A DNA stretch of 11,368 nucleotides, from positions 1 to 11,368 of the forward strand of contig DUZC01000048.1 in the NCBI GenBank assembly GCA_013349735.1. The letters are read 5' to 3'. Below the pieces are notes generated by a model. It worked only from the letters and a program-made list of their open reading frames with translations, made no database searches and was not told the origin of the DNA. The position numbers were made by a program, and so were the translations under genes. This document shows, one piece after another, positions 1 to 6,565 of the stretch (the first letter of the stretch is position 1; the number at the start of each line of letters is the position of its first letter). Source of the stretch: Rhodospirillaceae bacterium (lineage in GTDB: Bacteria > Pseudomonadota > Alphaproteobacteria > Rhodospirillales > Magnetospirillaceae).

Positions 1-1
1 G

Positions 2-1522
2 CGTGACCGGCGTTTGGTGATCGAGCAGGCGCCAGGCTATGGCGTGGTTGGCGGACCAGTCAGTCTAAGTTTCCATATCGAAGACCCGGGCCAGGATGGC
101 GTTGCTGAACTGTCCATCCGGCGTGACGGCGGCGCTCCTTCGACCGTTGTCGTGCCCTTGAACCGTTCGACCCGCATGGATTTTCCACTGGAGCATGCTG
201 GGGTCAATAGTCTCGAATTGACTGCGGCGGCGGTCCCCGGTGAATTGACCTTGGCCAACAATCATGCCGCGGTGGTGGTGCATGGGATCCGGGACCGATT
301 GCGCGTTCTGTTGGTTTCCGGCGAGCCGCATGCCGGGGAACGGATTTGGCGGAATTTGCTTAAGGCTGATCCCTCCGTTGATCTGGTGCATTTCACGATC
401 TTGCGGCCTCCGGAAAAGAATGATCGAACACCGCTGAAGGATTTAGCCTTAATTGCATTTCCTGTTCGCGAGCTTTTTGAAGAAAAGCTCAAAGAATTTG
501 ATTTAATAATATTTGATAGATTTAGGATAAGAAATATTCTACCAGAGTCATACTATAGAAATATTTCTGAATATGTTAAATCTGGTGGAGCTTTGTTAGT
601 TTCTGTCGGCCCTGAGTTTGCAGGCCCGGAATCGCTCAGTAATTCCGCTTTGGCTTCCATCTTGCCGGCAGTCCCGGATGGTCAGATCTTGGCGCAGGCG
701 TTTCTGCCGCAACTGAGCCCGGTCGGGCGCCGCCATCCGGTCACCTCAGGCCTGCCCGGAGCCGAAACCGATCCACCACAATGGGGGCGCTGGGTGCGTC
801 AGATCGGTGGTCAGGTCAAAGCCGGGGCGGTGCTGATGGAAACCCCGGCGGGAAAACCGCTTTTATTGCTAGATCGTCCCGGCGATGGCCGCGTCGCCTT
901 GTTGCTGAGCGATAGCAGTTGGCTATGGACCCGCGGGTGGGAAGGGGGCGGGCCGCAGGCGGAACTGCTGCGCCGTACGGCGCATTGGTTGATGCATGAG
1001 CCGGACTTAGAGGAAGAGCAGTTGAGCGCCGAGGTGGTTGGTCAAAGACTTAAGGTCGTCCGCCGCAGTTTGCAGGCCGGGAATGCCGAGGTCAAAATGG
1101 CGGCGCCAGACGGAACAACAAGGGCGCTGGCTTTGACCGATCAGAGCGACGGCCGGTCGATTGGCGAGACGATTTTGGATCAGGTGGGGTTATGGCGGAT
1201 AACCGATGGGCGCGGGGTGGCTCTGGCGGTGCTGGGAAGCCTGAATCCCTTGGAAATGAGTGATTTGCGGGCGACGGCCGACAAGCTTCAGCCTGTCGTC
1301 ACTGAAACGGGCGGTGGTTTGCGCTGGCTGGTGGATGGTTTGCCGGCGCTGCGGCGGACCGAGCCCGACGGGCCACAATCCGGGGCGGGCTGGATCGGCT
1401 TGCGCGCCAATCATCAGACCGTCATTACCACCGTCCGGGACCTTCCTTTGCTGCCGGGTTGGCTGCTCTTGCTGGCCGGCCTGGGCAGTCTGGTGCTGGC
1501 CTGGTGGCGTGAAGGGCGGTGA
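2..1522 (+). CDS. COG5426-like membrane protein with glutamine-amidotransferase-like domain, 5'-truncated
   Basis: The frame is open to the left edge (codons RDRR precede the TTG at 14), so this is the C-terminal ~506 residues of a larger protein. Counting from nt 14, residues 1–95 look like a beta-rich Ig-like domain. Residues ~96–330 resemble the class-I glutamine-amidotransferase-like domain of COG5426/DUF1355 membrane proteins: RVLLVSGEPHAGERIWRNLL at 97–116, then DLIIFDRFRIRNILPESYYR around 163–182 and SGGALLVSVGPEF at 190–202. No catalytic Cys is obvious, so it is probably a non-enzymatic fold. A hydrophobic segment near the end (PGWLLLLAGLGSLVLAWW) followed by REGR predicts one membrane helix with a short cytoplasmic tail. 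In other alphaproteobacteria, relatives sit after moxR, DUF58 and DUF4159/BatA-type genes, but that neighbourhood lies outside the window. Its exact role is unknown. A stretch at ~475–605 has very unlike base composition. The stop is 18 bp from the convergent higA stop. Confidence 0.82.
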   Translation, partial: RDRRLVIEQAPGYGVVGGPVSLSFHIEDPGQDGVAELSIRRDGGAPSTVVVPLNRSTRMDFPLEHAGVNSLELTAAAVPGELTLANNHAAVVVHGIRDRLRVLLVSGEPHAGERIWRNLLKADPSVDLVHFTILRPPEKNDRTPLKDLALIAFPVRELFEEKLKEFDLIIFDRFRIRNILPESYYRNISEYVKSGGALLVSVGPEFAGPESLSNSALASILPAVPDGQILAQAFLPQLSPVGRRHPVTSGLPGAETDPPQWGRWVRQIGGQVKAGAVLMETPAGKPLLLLDRPGDGRVALLLSDSSWLWTRGWEGGGPQAELLRRTAHWLMHEPDLEEEQLSAEVVGQRLKVVRRSLQAGNAEVKMAAPDGTTRALALTDQSDGRSIGETILDQVGLWRITDGRGVALAVLGSLNPLEMSDLRATADKLQPVVTETGGGLRWLVDGLPALRRTEPDGPQSGAGWIGLRANHQTVITTVRDLPLLPGWLLLLAGLGSLVLAWWREGR

Positions 1523-1540
1523 AGGAAAGCAATCGGGAGC

Positions 1541-1861
1541 TCAGGCGGCATGGCTCGGTATCTGTTCAATTTCAGCCTTGAGGGCCTGTTCCGCCATCCA
1601 AAGGTCATGGGCTTGCTGCATCCGTAACCAGATAGCAGGACCATTACCGCAGAACTTCCCCAGGCGCACGGCCATCTGTGGCGTAACGGTCAGTGTGCCG
1701 GCAAGGATACGGTGAAGGGTCTGACGGGAAACGCGAAGGTCCGCCGCCGCGTCTTTTACTGTCATCCGCAAGGCAGGAAGCACAGTCTCCCGCAGCATCA
1801 CGCCAGGATGGGTAGGGCAACGCTTCGGCCTGTCTGCCATTATCTCATCCGTCTTGTTCAT
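1541..1861 (-). CDS. higA: HigA-family antitoxin (XRE helix-turn-helix), apparently without a partner toxin
   Basis: The 106-residue product matches the HigA (VapI-like) addiction-module antidote pattern. HPGVMLRE occurs at 18–25, followed by a helix-turn-helix at about 34–55 (VKDAAADLRVSRQTLHRILA). The family signature ITPEMALRLAKFFG…WLNLQ…DLW appears here as VTPQMAVRLGKFCG (59–72) and IWLRMQQAHDLW (77–88). HigA proteins bind operator DNA and neutralise the ribosome-dependent mRNase HigB. The ATG at 1861 has an AAGGA Shine–Dalgarno 8 bases upstream. A second ATG at 1840 (residue 8) is possible, and the leading seven residues are not typical. higB normally lies immediately upstream on the same strand. 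Here 1862–2202 encodes no HigB, apart from a possible tail remnant directly before the RBS. It could be a solitary regulator or the survivor of a decayed toxin–antitoxin pair. Family call is firm, function less so. Confidence 0.85.
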   Translation of the reverse strand: MNKTDEIMADRPKRCPTHPGVMLRETVLPALRMTVKDAAADLRVSRQTLHRILAGTLTVTPQMAVRLGKFCGNGPAIWLRMQQAHDLWMAEQALKAEIEQIPSHAA

Positions 1862-1869
1862 AGCGCCTG

Positions 1870-1874
1870 TCCTT
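1870..1874 (-). promoter_or_regulatory. Ribosome binding site of higA
   Basis: AAGGA on the minus strand lies 8 bases before the ATG at 1861. It supports that start over the in-frame ATG 21 bases downstream, which has only a weaker GGATGAG-like match upstream. Confidence 0.55.
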
Positions 1875-1976
1875 AATGGTATTGCTCAATATGACATACT
1901 GTAAACCATCCTAAGTCTAACCCGGGATTGCGCACGGCCTTTTCGTCCTGTGGTTGTGAGGTTTGACAGGCGAACC

Positions 1977-1998
1977 GCGAAGGCGCAAAGGCGCGAAG
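1977..1998. repeat. Short GCG(C)AAG-type direct repeat
   Basis: Three adjacent imperfect units, GCGAAG, GCGCAAAG and GCGCGAAG, are seen directly. Runs of this kind (GCGCAAAG/ACGCAAAG steps) recur between genes in many environmental bacteria. Assigning this copy to such a dispersed family is from memory and not tested. It lies where a higB gene would be expected. Confidence 0.5.
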
Positions 1999-2059
1999 GA
2001 ACCGCCCGGAGGAAATGAAATTGCTTAATCCCAGCCTTAGTCTTTTAACATGGAGGCGC

Positions 2060-2116
2060 CTTTTCCCCGTTTTCCCTGATCCTCCGAACAGAGGAAGGGG
2101 GTGCATCCGGGAAAAG
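2060..2116. repeat. Imperfect inverted repeat in the leader of the hemerythrin gene
   Basis: Outer arms CTTTTCCC (2060–2067) and GGGAAAAG (2109–2116) are perfectly complementary. An inner stem CCTC/GAGG (2081–2084, 2091–2094) closes a CGAACA loop, with looser pairing between. No T-tract follows on the plus strand, so it does not look like an intrinsic terminator. It could be a leader RNA structure or a decayed repeat element. Confidence 0.4.
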
Positions 2117-2193
2117 ATGACTGTAATATTGTTGAGGATCCGCCGTTCATTTTTCGCCAGATCTTGTCACTGTTCTTTTCTTAGGCCATTAGC

Positions 2194-2200
2194 GGAGGGG
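2194..2200 (+). promoter_or_regulatory. Ribosome binding site setting the GTG start at 2203
   Basis: GGAGGGG ends two bases before the GTG. Spacing from the GGAGG core is 4 bases, a little short but usable. The next in-frame GTG at 2218 would be too far away, so 2203 is the better start. Confidence 0.6.
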
Positions 2201-2202
2201 TC

Positions 2203-4827
2203 GTGGCGATTCGCGTTGTGAAGGTGGCGGCTGGAATCCATTGGGTGGAAATTCCCGAAGCCGACCTGCGCATTCTTTGCGGCTGTCCCGCCGACAGCGT
2301 CAAGCATCTGATGAAGCGGGGCTTGATCATCGCCACCGAGGAAGCCGGCACCGTTTTTGAAACCGGGCCTAATGCCATTTTGCTGTCCGATGTGTCCTTG
2401 CAAAATGGCGAGTTCAGCAATCTGGCCGAGTTTCCAATCCTGCAAATGCTTTACCGCCAGGGCATGATTCTGCCGGGCCATCCCAACAATTCCGGGGTCA
2501 AGCCGTTATTGATTGGATTGACGGAACAAATCGCCTCGCAGCTGGATTATATTTATCGCGGCAATTATGGCCTGGTCTCTCAAACTGAGCTTGAGGATGC
2601 CGGGGTTTCGCCGGCCCAGGCCCAGGAATGGATGCGGGTTAAATTACGGTTCGCCTTTGGCGAAATCCGCACCTCCGAGAATCTGGTTGATAGCTGTCCG
2701 GTCGGGGATGGGGCCCAGCTGATTCGCAACGGCGTGTCTATCCGCCGCCTTGATCTGAATATTTATGAGATTTCCCATGGCGAGGAGTCGGTGCTCGTCA
2801 ATCTTAACCTCAATCCCAGCGAAGTTTACGCCCCTCCTTATCCGCTCAATTACCATAATCTCCGTCGCGAATATTTTGCCATCGTGCATTCCGGTGAAGG
2901 CGATGGCTGGGACGCCAACCGTCCCACCATGTCCAGCGTGCTGATGTTCCAGGGCAAAATCTATCTGGTGGATGCCGGCCCGAATTTGCAGACGGTTCTG
3001 AAGGCGCTGGGCATCGGCATCAATGAAATCGAAGGCATTTTCCATACCCATAGTCATGATGATCATTTTTGTGGTTTGACCACGCTGATCCGTACCGATC
3101 GACGTATCCGCTATTTTGCCACGCCGCCGGTGCGGGTTGCCGTCACCAAGAAACTGGCGGCGCTGATGTCGATCTCCGAGCGCGATTTTGAACATTATTT
3201 TGATATTTGCGACCTGCATCTCGATTGCTGGAATGATGTCGAGGGATTGCAGGTGCGCCCGGTTTACTCGCCGCATCCGGTCGAGACCACGCTGTTTACC
3301 TTCCGTGCGCAAACCGAAGGCGGGGACCGTAGCTACGCGCATTTCGCCGATATCGTCTCCTTTGGCGTTCTGGCGCAAATGACCACCACGGATCCCGCGG
3401 CTTCAGGCATCGCGCCCGAAGCCGCGGAAAAAGTCCGCCGCGACTATTTGGTGCCCGCGGATCTCAAGAAAATCGATGTCGGCGGCGGCCTGATTCATGG
3501 GACCGCCGATGATTTCGAAAATGACAGCTCGCGGAAGATCATTCTTGCGCATACCGCCGCGGACTTGACCAACGCGCAAAGAAGAATCGGGTCCGGCGCG
3601 CCGTTTGGCACGGTCGATGTGCTCATTCCCTCGGCCCGAGACTACACCTTGCGTAAAGCGCACAGTTACCTGACCGCCTATTTCCCGGATGTCGCGCAGC
3701 ATGAGCTGGAAATGCTGCTCAATCGGCCGATCATCGATATCAATGCGGAGACCATCCTGCTGCGCGAAGGCGAGAAATGTGAATTTGTGACCATGCCTTT
3801 GACCGGCTTGATGGAAGTCATCAATGCCGAAAATGACAGCCGTTATATTCTGCCGGCGGGCACCTTGATCGGCGAAACCGCCAGTCTTTATGACATGCCA
3901 GCGGCCAAGACCTACCGGGCCGCCAGTTTCGTCAAGGCCATCGCCTGGCCGGCCGAACTCTACCGGGCTTTTATCGCCAAGAATGATCAGATGGATATGG
4001 CCCGCTCCACTTCGGCCATGCGGAGCATTTTTGCCAGAAGCTGGCTGTTTGGCGAAAACCTGTCGATCCCGGTGATGAACGCGTTGGCCCGGGCCAGCAG
4101 CAGTCTGGTCCCCGACTCAGGCAGTGAACTGTCGCAAGGCGCCGACAGTCTGTATTTCGTTTATCGGGGCCGGCTGGAGTGGCAGGTCGGCGAAAAGGCC
4201 CTGGAAGTTATCGAGCCGGGCGGATTTTTTGGCGAAGACATGGTTCTTTTTGGCTCGACGGCGGTTGGTCGGGTCCTGGTCCGGGGCGCCTGTGAACTGT
4301 TCACCGTCAGTGGGGCGCTCTTGCGCGAGATTCCCATTGTGCGCTGGAAGTTGTTTGAGACGCATCAGCGTCGTATGCGGCAGTTGCTGGCGCCGGGCGG
4401 CGATGGTCTGGCCTTTCCCTGGAGCAGCGATTACGCCGTGGGAATCCGCGAAGTTGATGATCATCACCGACGCATGTTTGATATGGCCAATGCGGTCATG
4501 GCCGCCATCGATCGGAATGATTTAGCATCAGCTGGGGCCGGCCTCTGCTCCTTAATTGATTTCACCAGTTTTCATTTTGGTGAAGAAATCAAGCTATTGG
4601 CGTCGGTTGGCTATCCAGACGCGAAAGACCATCACCGGATCCATAAAAAACACGGTGATGAGCTGATGGCGATTAAGAAAACAATTGAAAGCGGCGATCT
4701 AAAAAATGCTCCCTTAAATCGCGCAGACTTTAGATTGTTTTTTCGTAGCTTTGTTGTTGACCATGTTTTTAAACAAGATAAACAATTTGGACGTTTTATT
4801 TATGACAAGAAGAACCTTGTTGTATAG
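2203..4827 (+). CDS. Multidomain protein: metallo-beta-lactamase fold, cyclic-nucleotide-binding-like domains, bacteriohemerythrin
   Basis: The product has 874 residues and no signal peptide or membrane helix, so it is probably cytoplasmic. Residues ~1–190 are a region I cannot assign; it contains a CGCPADSVKHLM motif (26–37). At ~215–455 lies a metallo-beta-lactamase domain with THSHDDH at 282–288 (ligands H283, H285, D287, H288). Further candidate ligands are H358, D383 and H432 or H450. At ~505–600 is a cyclic-nucleotide-binding-like fold (REGE 521–524, GTLIGE 553–558, TYRA 570–573). At ~610–725 is a second, more divergent copy (GGFFGED 673–679) without a clear phosphate-binding Arg. The C-terminus (~735–870) is a bacteriohemerythrin with all seven diiron ligands: H755, H791, E795, H810, H814, H854 and D859. 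Bacterial hemerythrins bind O2, and some respond to NO. The likely role is gas-controlled hydrolase or signalling activity, with substrate unknown. The gene precedes spmAB by 9 bp. The 3' end (~4660 on) is unusually AT-rich. Confidence 0.85.
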   Translation: MAIRVVKVAAGIHWVEIPEADLRILCGCPADSVKHLMKRGLIIATEEAGTVFETGPNAILLSDVSLQNGEFSNLAEFPILQMLYRQGMILPGHPNNSGVKPLLIGLTEQIASQLDYIYRGNYGLVSQTELEDAGVSPAQAQEWMRVKLRFAFGEIRTSENLVDSCPVGDGAQLIRNGVSIRRLDLNIYEISHGEESVLVNLNLNPSEVYAPPYPLNYHNLRREYFAIVHSGEGDGWDANRPTMSSVLMFQGKIYLVDAGPNLQTVLKALGIGINEIEGIFHTHSHDDHFCGLTTLIRTDRRIRYFATPPVRVAVTKKLAALMSISERDFEHYFDICDLHLDCWNDVEGLQVRPVYSPHPVETTLFTFRAQTEGGDRSYAHFADIVSFGVLAQMTTTDPAASGIAPEAAEKVRRDYLVPADLKKIDVGGGLIHGTADDFENDSSRKIILAHTAADLTNAQRRIGSGAPFGTVDVLIPSARDYTLRKAHSYLTAYFPDVAQHELEMLLNRPIIDINAETILLREGEKCEFVTMPLTGLMEVINAENDSRYILPAGTLIGETASLYDMPAAKTYRAASFVKAIAWPAELYRAFIAKNDQMDMARSTSAMRSIFARSWLFGENLSIPVMNALARASSSLVPDSGSELSQGADSLYFVYRGRLEWQVGEKALEVIEPGGFFGEDMVLFGSTAVGRVLVRGACELFTVSGALLREIPIVRWKLFETHQRRMRQLLAPGGDGLAFPWSSDYAVGIREVDDHHRRMFDMANAVMAAIDRNDLASAGAGLCSLIDFTSFHFGEEIKLLASVGYPDAKDHHRIHKKHGDELMAIKKTIESGDLKNAPLNRADFRLFFRSFVVDHVFKQDKQFGRFIYDKKNLVV

Positions 4828-4836
4828 CTTGCGGCC

Positions 4837-6099
4837 GTGAATCGCGTCTTTTTTATACTTATTGTCAGTTCCTTTGCCGTCGCTGCATTTGGGCAGTTTG
4901 GTCTGTCCTCGGACATGGCGGGTGAAGGCCCTATGGCAGCCTTGTCGCTGGCCGCTTTGAAGGCAGCCGAGGGGGCCGTGACCCTGGGATTGGGTCTGAT
5001 CGGCAGCATGGCGCTGTTCCTTGGCATCATGAAGGTGGCGGAAAGCGCCGGGCTCACCGATGCCCTGGCAAGGCTGTTGCGTCCCTTGTTGCAAAGATTG
5101 TTTCCCGAGGTGCCGCCCGGCCATCCAGCCATGGGCGCCATGGTTATGAATGTTGCCGCCAACATGCTGGGTCTGTCCAATGCCGCGACCCCCTTCGGGG
5201 TCAAAGCCATGCAGGAATTGGACAAGCTGAACCCTGAAAAAGGCACAGCCAGTGATGCCATGGTCCTTTTTCTGGCATTGAACACCGCCAATGTCACTTT
5301 GCTGCCGACCCATGTCATGGCCTTGCGGGCCACTCTTGGTGCCCATGATCCGGCGGCGATTCTGCCGACCACATTGTTTGCGACTTTCTGGGCGGCCGGC
5401 CTGGCCTTGTTGGCCGCCAAATTTGGCGGGCGCTGGTTTCCTTTGCCGCAGGGCGCAAAGCCGGTCAGCCAGGCAAGGGCTGAGGGGGCGAGGCCGGCGG
5501 CGCCCTCCCGTGGACTCCTGCTCCTCTGTTTAGCCGGCTTGCTGGCGGTGGTGCCCCTGATGCTGCTTTGGGGGCGGATTCTTTCACCCTGGATTATTCC
5601 GGCCTTGATGGTCTTGGTATTGTCCATCGGTCTTTGGCGTCAGGTTGCCGTTTACGAGGCCTTTGTCGAGGGGGCGAAGGACGGGCTGGCGGTCAGTCTC
5701 CGGATCCTGCCTTATCTGGTGGCGGTGTTGATGGCGGTGGCGATGTTTCGCGAGAGTGGCGCGATGGCCCTGCTCTTGGGGCCGCTGGCCCGTGTGACGA
5801 CGCCCCTGGGGGCACCGCCGGAAGTTCTGACCATGGCGGGTTTGCGATGTCTTTCCGGCTCGGCCTCGTTCGGTTATCTGTCGGCCATGCTTCAGGACCC
5901 GGCCATTGGTCCGGATGGTTATCTTGGCATTTTGCTCAGCACGATTTACGCCTCCAGCGAGACCACCTTTTATGTGTTGGCGGTCTATTTTGGCGCCATC
6001 GGTGTCAGGCGTATCCGTCACGCTCTGTTGGTTGGTCTTTTGGCCGATTTTGCCGGGCTGATCTTTTCGATCGTGATCTGTTCCTGGCTTTATCGTTAA
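4837..6099 (+). CDS. Fused SpmA–SpmB nucleoside-recognition (Gate) membrane protein
   Basis: This 420-residue polytopic membrane protein joins both spore-maturation families in one chain. Residues 1–205 are SpmA-like: GLGLIGSMALFLGIMKVAE at 51–69, FPEVPPGHPAMGAMVMN at 89–105 and NMLGLSNAATPFGVKAM at 109–125. A charged linker (~205–225) follows. Residues 226–420 are SpmB-like: VYEAFVEGAKDG at 272–283, RILPYLVAVLMAV at 289–301 and SSETTFYVLAVYFGAIGVRR at 373–392. Fused versions occur in many non-sporulating proteobacteria. The Gate/nucleoside-recognition family includes nucleoside transporters, but substrate and role are unknown here. The usual SGSGA and GST-TTFY motifs read SGSAS and SSETTFY. 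The in-frame TAG of the previous gene limits the start, and GTG 4837 is the first candidate. Its Shine–Dalgarno is weak, suggesting translational coupling to the upstream hemerythrin gene. Conserved SpmA residues begin near the N-terminus, supporting this start. Confidence 0.88.
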   Translation: MNRVFFILIVSSFAVAAFGQFGLSSDMAGEGPMAALSLAALKAAEGAVTLGLGLIGSMALFLGIMKVAESAGLTDALARLLRPLLQRLFPEVPPGHPAMGAMVMNVAANMLGLSNAATPFGVKAMQELDKLNPEKGTASDAMVLFLALNTANVTLLPTHVMALRATLGAHDPAAILPTTLFATFWAAGLALLAAKFGGRWFPLPQGAKPVSQARAEGARPAAPSRGLLLLCLAGLLAVVPLMLLWGRILSPWIIPALMVLVLSIGLWRQVAVYEAFVEGAKDGLAVSLRILPYLVAVLMAVAMFRESGAMALLLGPLARVTTPLGAPPEVLTMAGLRCLSGSASFGYLSAMLQDPAIGPDGYLGILLSTIYASSETTFYVLAVYFGAIGVRRIRHALLVGLLADFAGLIFSIVICSWLYR

Positions 6100-6169
6100 G
6101 CGGCAACCTTGCATTTGGTGGACGTTTTTGACATGGCCTTGACCATGGTGCCGGCGGTTTTGCGGTGGC

Positions 6170-6206
6170 GGCCGGCGGAGACGGCGTTGATTCCGGAGAC
6201 ACGGAT
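6170..6206. repeat. Imperfect direct repeat, copy 1 (partial REP-like arm)
   Basis: It begins GGCCGGCGGAGACG and ends GAGACACGGAT, matching 6248–6295, where the same two ends flank a longer middle. Compared with that copy it lacks the right palindrome arm and the CTAC, so it looks like a deleted or decayed version. Confidence 0.55.
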
Positions 6207-6209
6207 GTC

Positions 6210-6249
6210 TTTGATTCTCGGGTGCGCCGTGCCGGCGTTTTGTTGATGG
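6210..6249. repeat. ~40-bp imperfect direct repeat, copy 1
   Basis: TTTGATTCTCGGGTGCGCC followed by GTGCCGGCGTTTTG closely matches 6402–6440. Within it, CGCC/GGCG can form a short stem followed by four Ts. Confidence 0.55.
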
Positions 6250-6271
6250 CCGGCGGAGACGCCGGCCCTAC
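6248..6271 (-). repeat. REP-like element with GTAG foot (copy A)
   Basis: Read on the minus strand it is GTAG followed by a perfect 8-bp palindrome, arms GGCCGGCG and CGCCGGCC, around a TCTC loop. A GTAG tetranucleotide at the foot of a short hairpin is the signature of REP elements recognised by RAYT (TnpA-REP) transposases. No RAYT gene is in the window, so it would act in trans. The REP assignment is inferred from structure. Confidence 0.6.
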
Positions 6272-6287
6272 TGCATTGATTCATGAG

Positions 6288-6393
6288 ACACGGATTTGAT
6301 CGGATCACAGCGGATGAACGCGGATTATTCCATTGCGCCTTTGGCGCCATTTTTTTAATCCGTGCGTATCCGGTGCCATCCGGGAATCCGTGT
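6288..6393. repeat. Long CGGATT-rich inverted repeat
   Basis: The left arm (6288–6327) starts ACACGGATT and ends ACGCGGATTA. The reverse complement of the right arm (6356–6393) starts ACACGGATT and ends ACGCACGGATTA. Both arms carry repeated CGGAT steps about ten bases apart. The arms align over about 38–40 bp with small gaps. Arrays of ATCCGTG/CACGGAT steps are a familiar intergenic repeat type in environmental bacteria; that link is from memory. Confidence 0.65.
6332..6356 (+). terminator. Possible intrinsic terminator at the tip of the CGGATT inverted repeat
   Basis: Stem GCGCC/GGCGC (6335–6339, 6343–6347) with a TTT loop extends by two further pairs after one mismatch. It is followed by six Ts (6351–6356) on the plus strand. 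It sits about 235 bp after the spmAB stop, so it could end that transcript, although it may simply be part of the repeat. Confidence 0.35.
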
Positions 6394-6401
6394 CGAATTC
6401 C

Positions 6402-6440
6402 TTTGAATTTCGGGTGCGCCGGCCGGCGTTTTTGCGGTGA
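6402..6440. repeat. ~40-bp imperfect direct repeat, copy 2
   Basis: TTTGAATTTCGGGTGCGCC followed by GGCCGGCGTTTTTG matches the unit at 6210–6249. It contains a perfect 12-bp palindrome, CGCCGGCCGGCG (6417–6428), followed by five Ts. A shorter related piece (GCCGGCGGTTTTGCGG) lies near 6150. Confidence 0.55.
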
Positions 6441-6565
6441 GCGCATTATTGCGCGCTGGCTGCCACGTCCCCGAATCCTCCATCCCTGGCCCAATGCACG
6501 CTTTGACGCCAAATACCGAAGGCAGGAGCCGGATGCGGGAAATCTGCACGTCCGGATCTGTGCAG

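Larger units (their letters stand above)
1862..2202. other. Non-coding stretch between divergent higA and the hemerythrin gene
   Basis: This 341-bp gap should hold the promoters of two divergently transcribed genes. I found no convincing -35/-10 pair for either. It contains a short GCG(C)AAG-type repeat (1977–1998), an imperfect inverted repeat (2060–2116) and the ribosome binding site of the next gene. The short open frames in it (for example minus strand 1873–2106 and plus strand 2015–2221) show no recognisable protein features. Confidence 0.6.

Noticed and set aside
1876..1905. TTTACA…TACCAT as a higA promoter on the minus strand
   Set aside because: With an 18-base spacer the transcript would start inside the AAGGA ribosome binding site, so it is unlikely to drive this start codon.
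1977..1998. CRISPR-like short repeat array
   Set aside because: Units are 6–8 bases, adjacent and without spacers, so this is a simple dispersed-type repeat.
2015..2221. 68-codon plus-strand frame with GGAGG just upstream
   Set aside because: The Shine–Dalgarno is only 2 bases from the ATG, the frame runs into the hemerythrin gene, and the Arg/Trp/Cys-rich product resembles no protein.
6096..6512. 138-codon open frame on the minus strand across the repeat region
   Set aside because: Its translation simply reads through the repeats, shows no protein family, and overlaps the end of spmAB. The GC-rich composition explains the long open frame.
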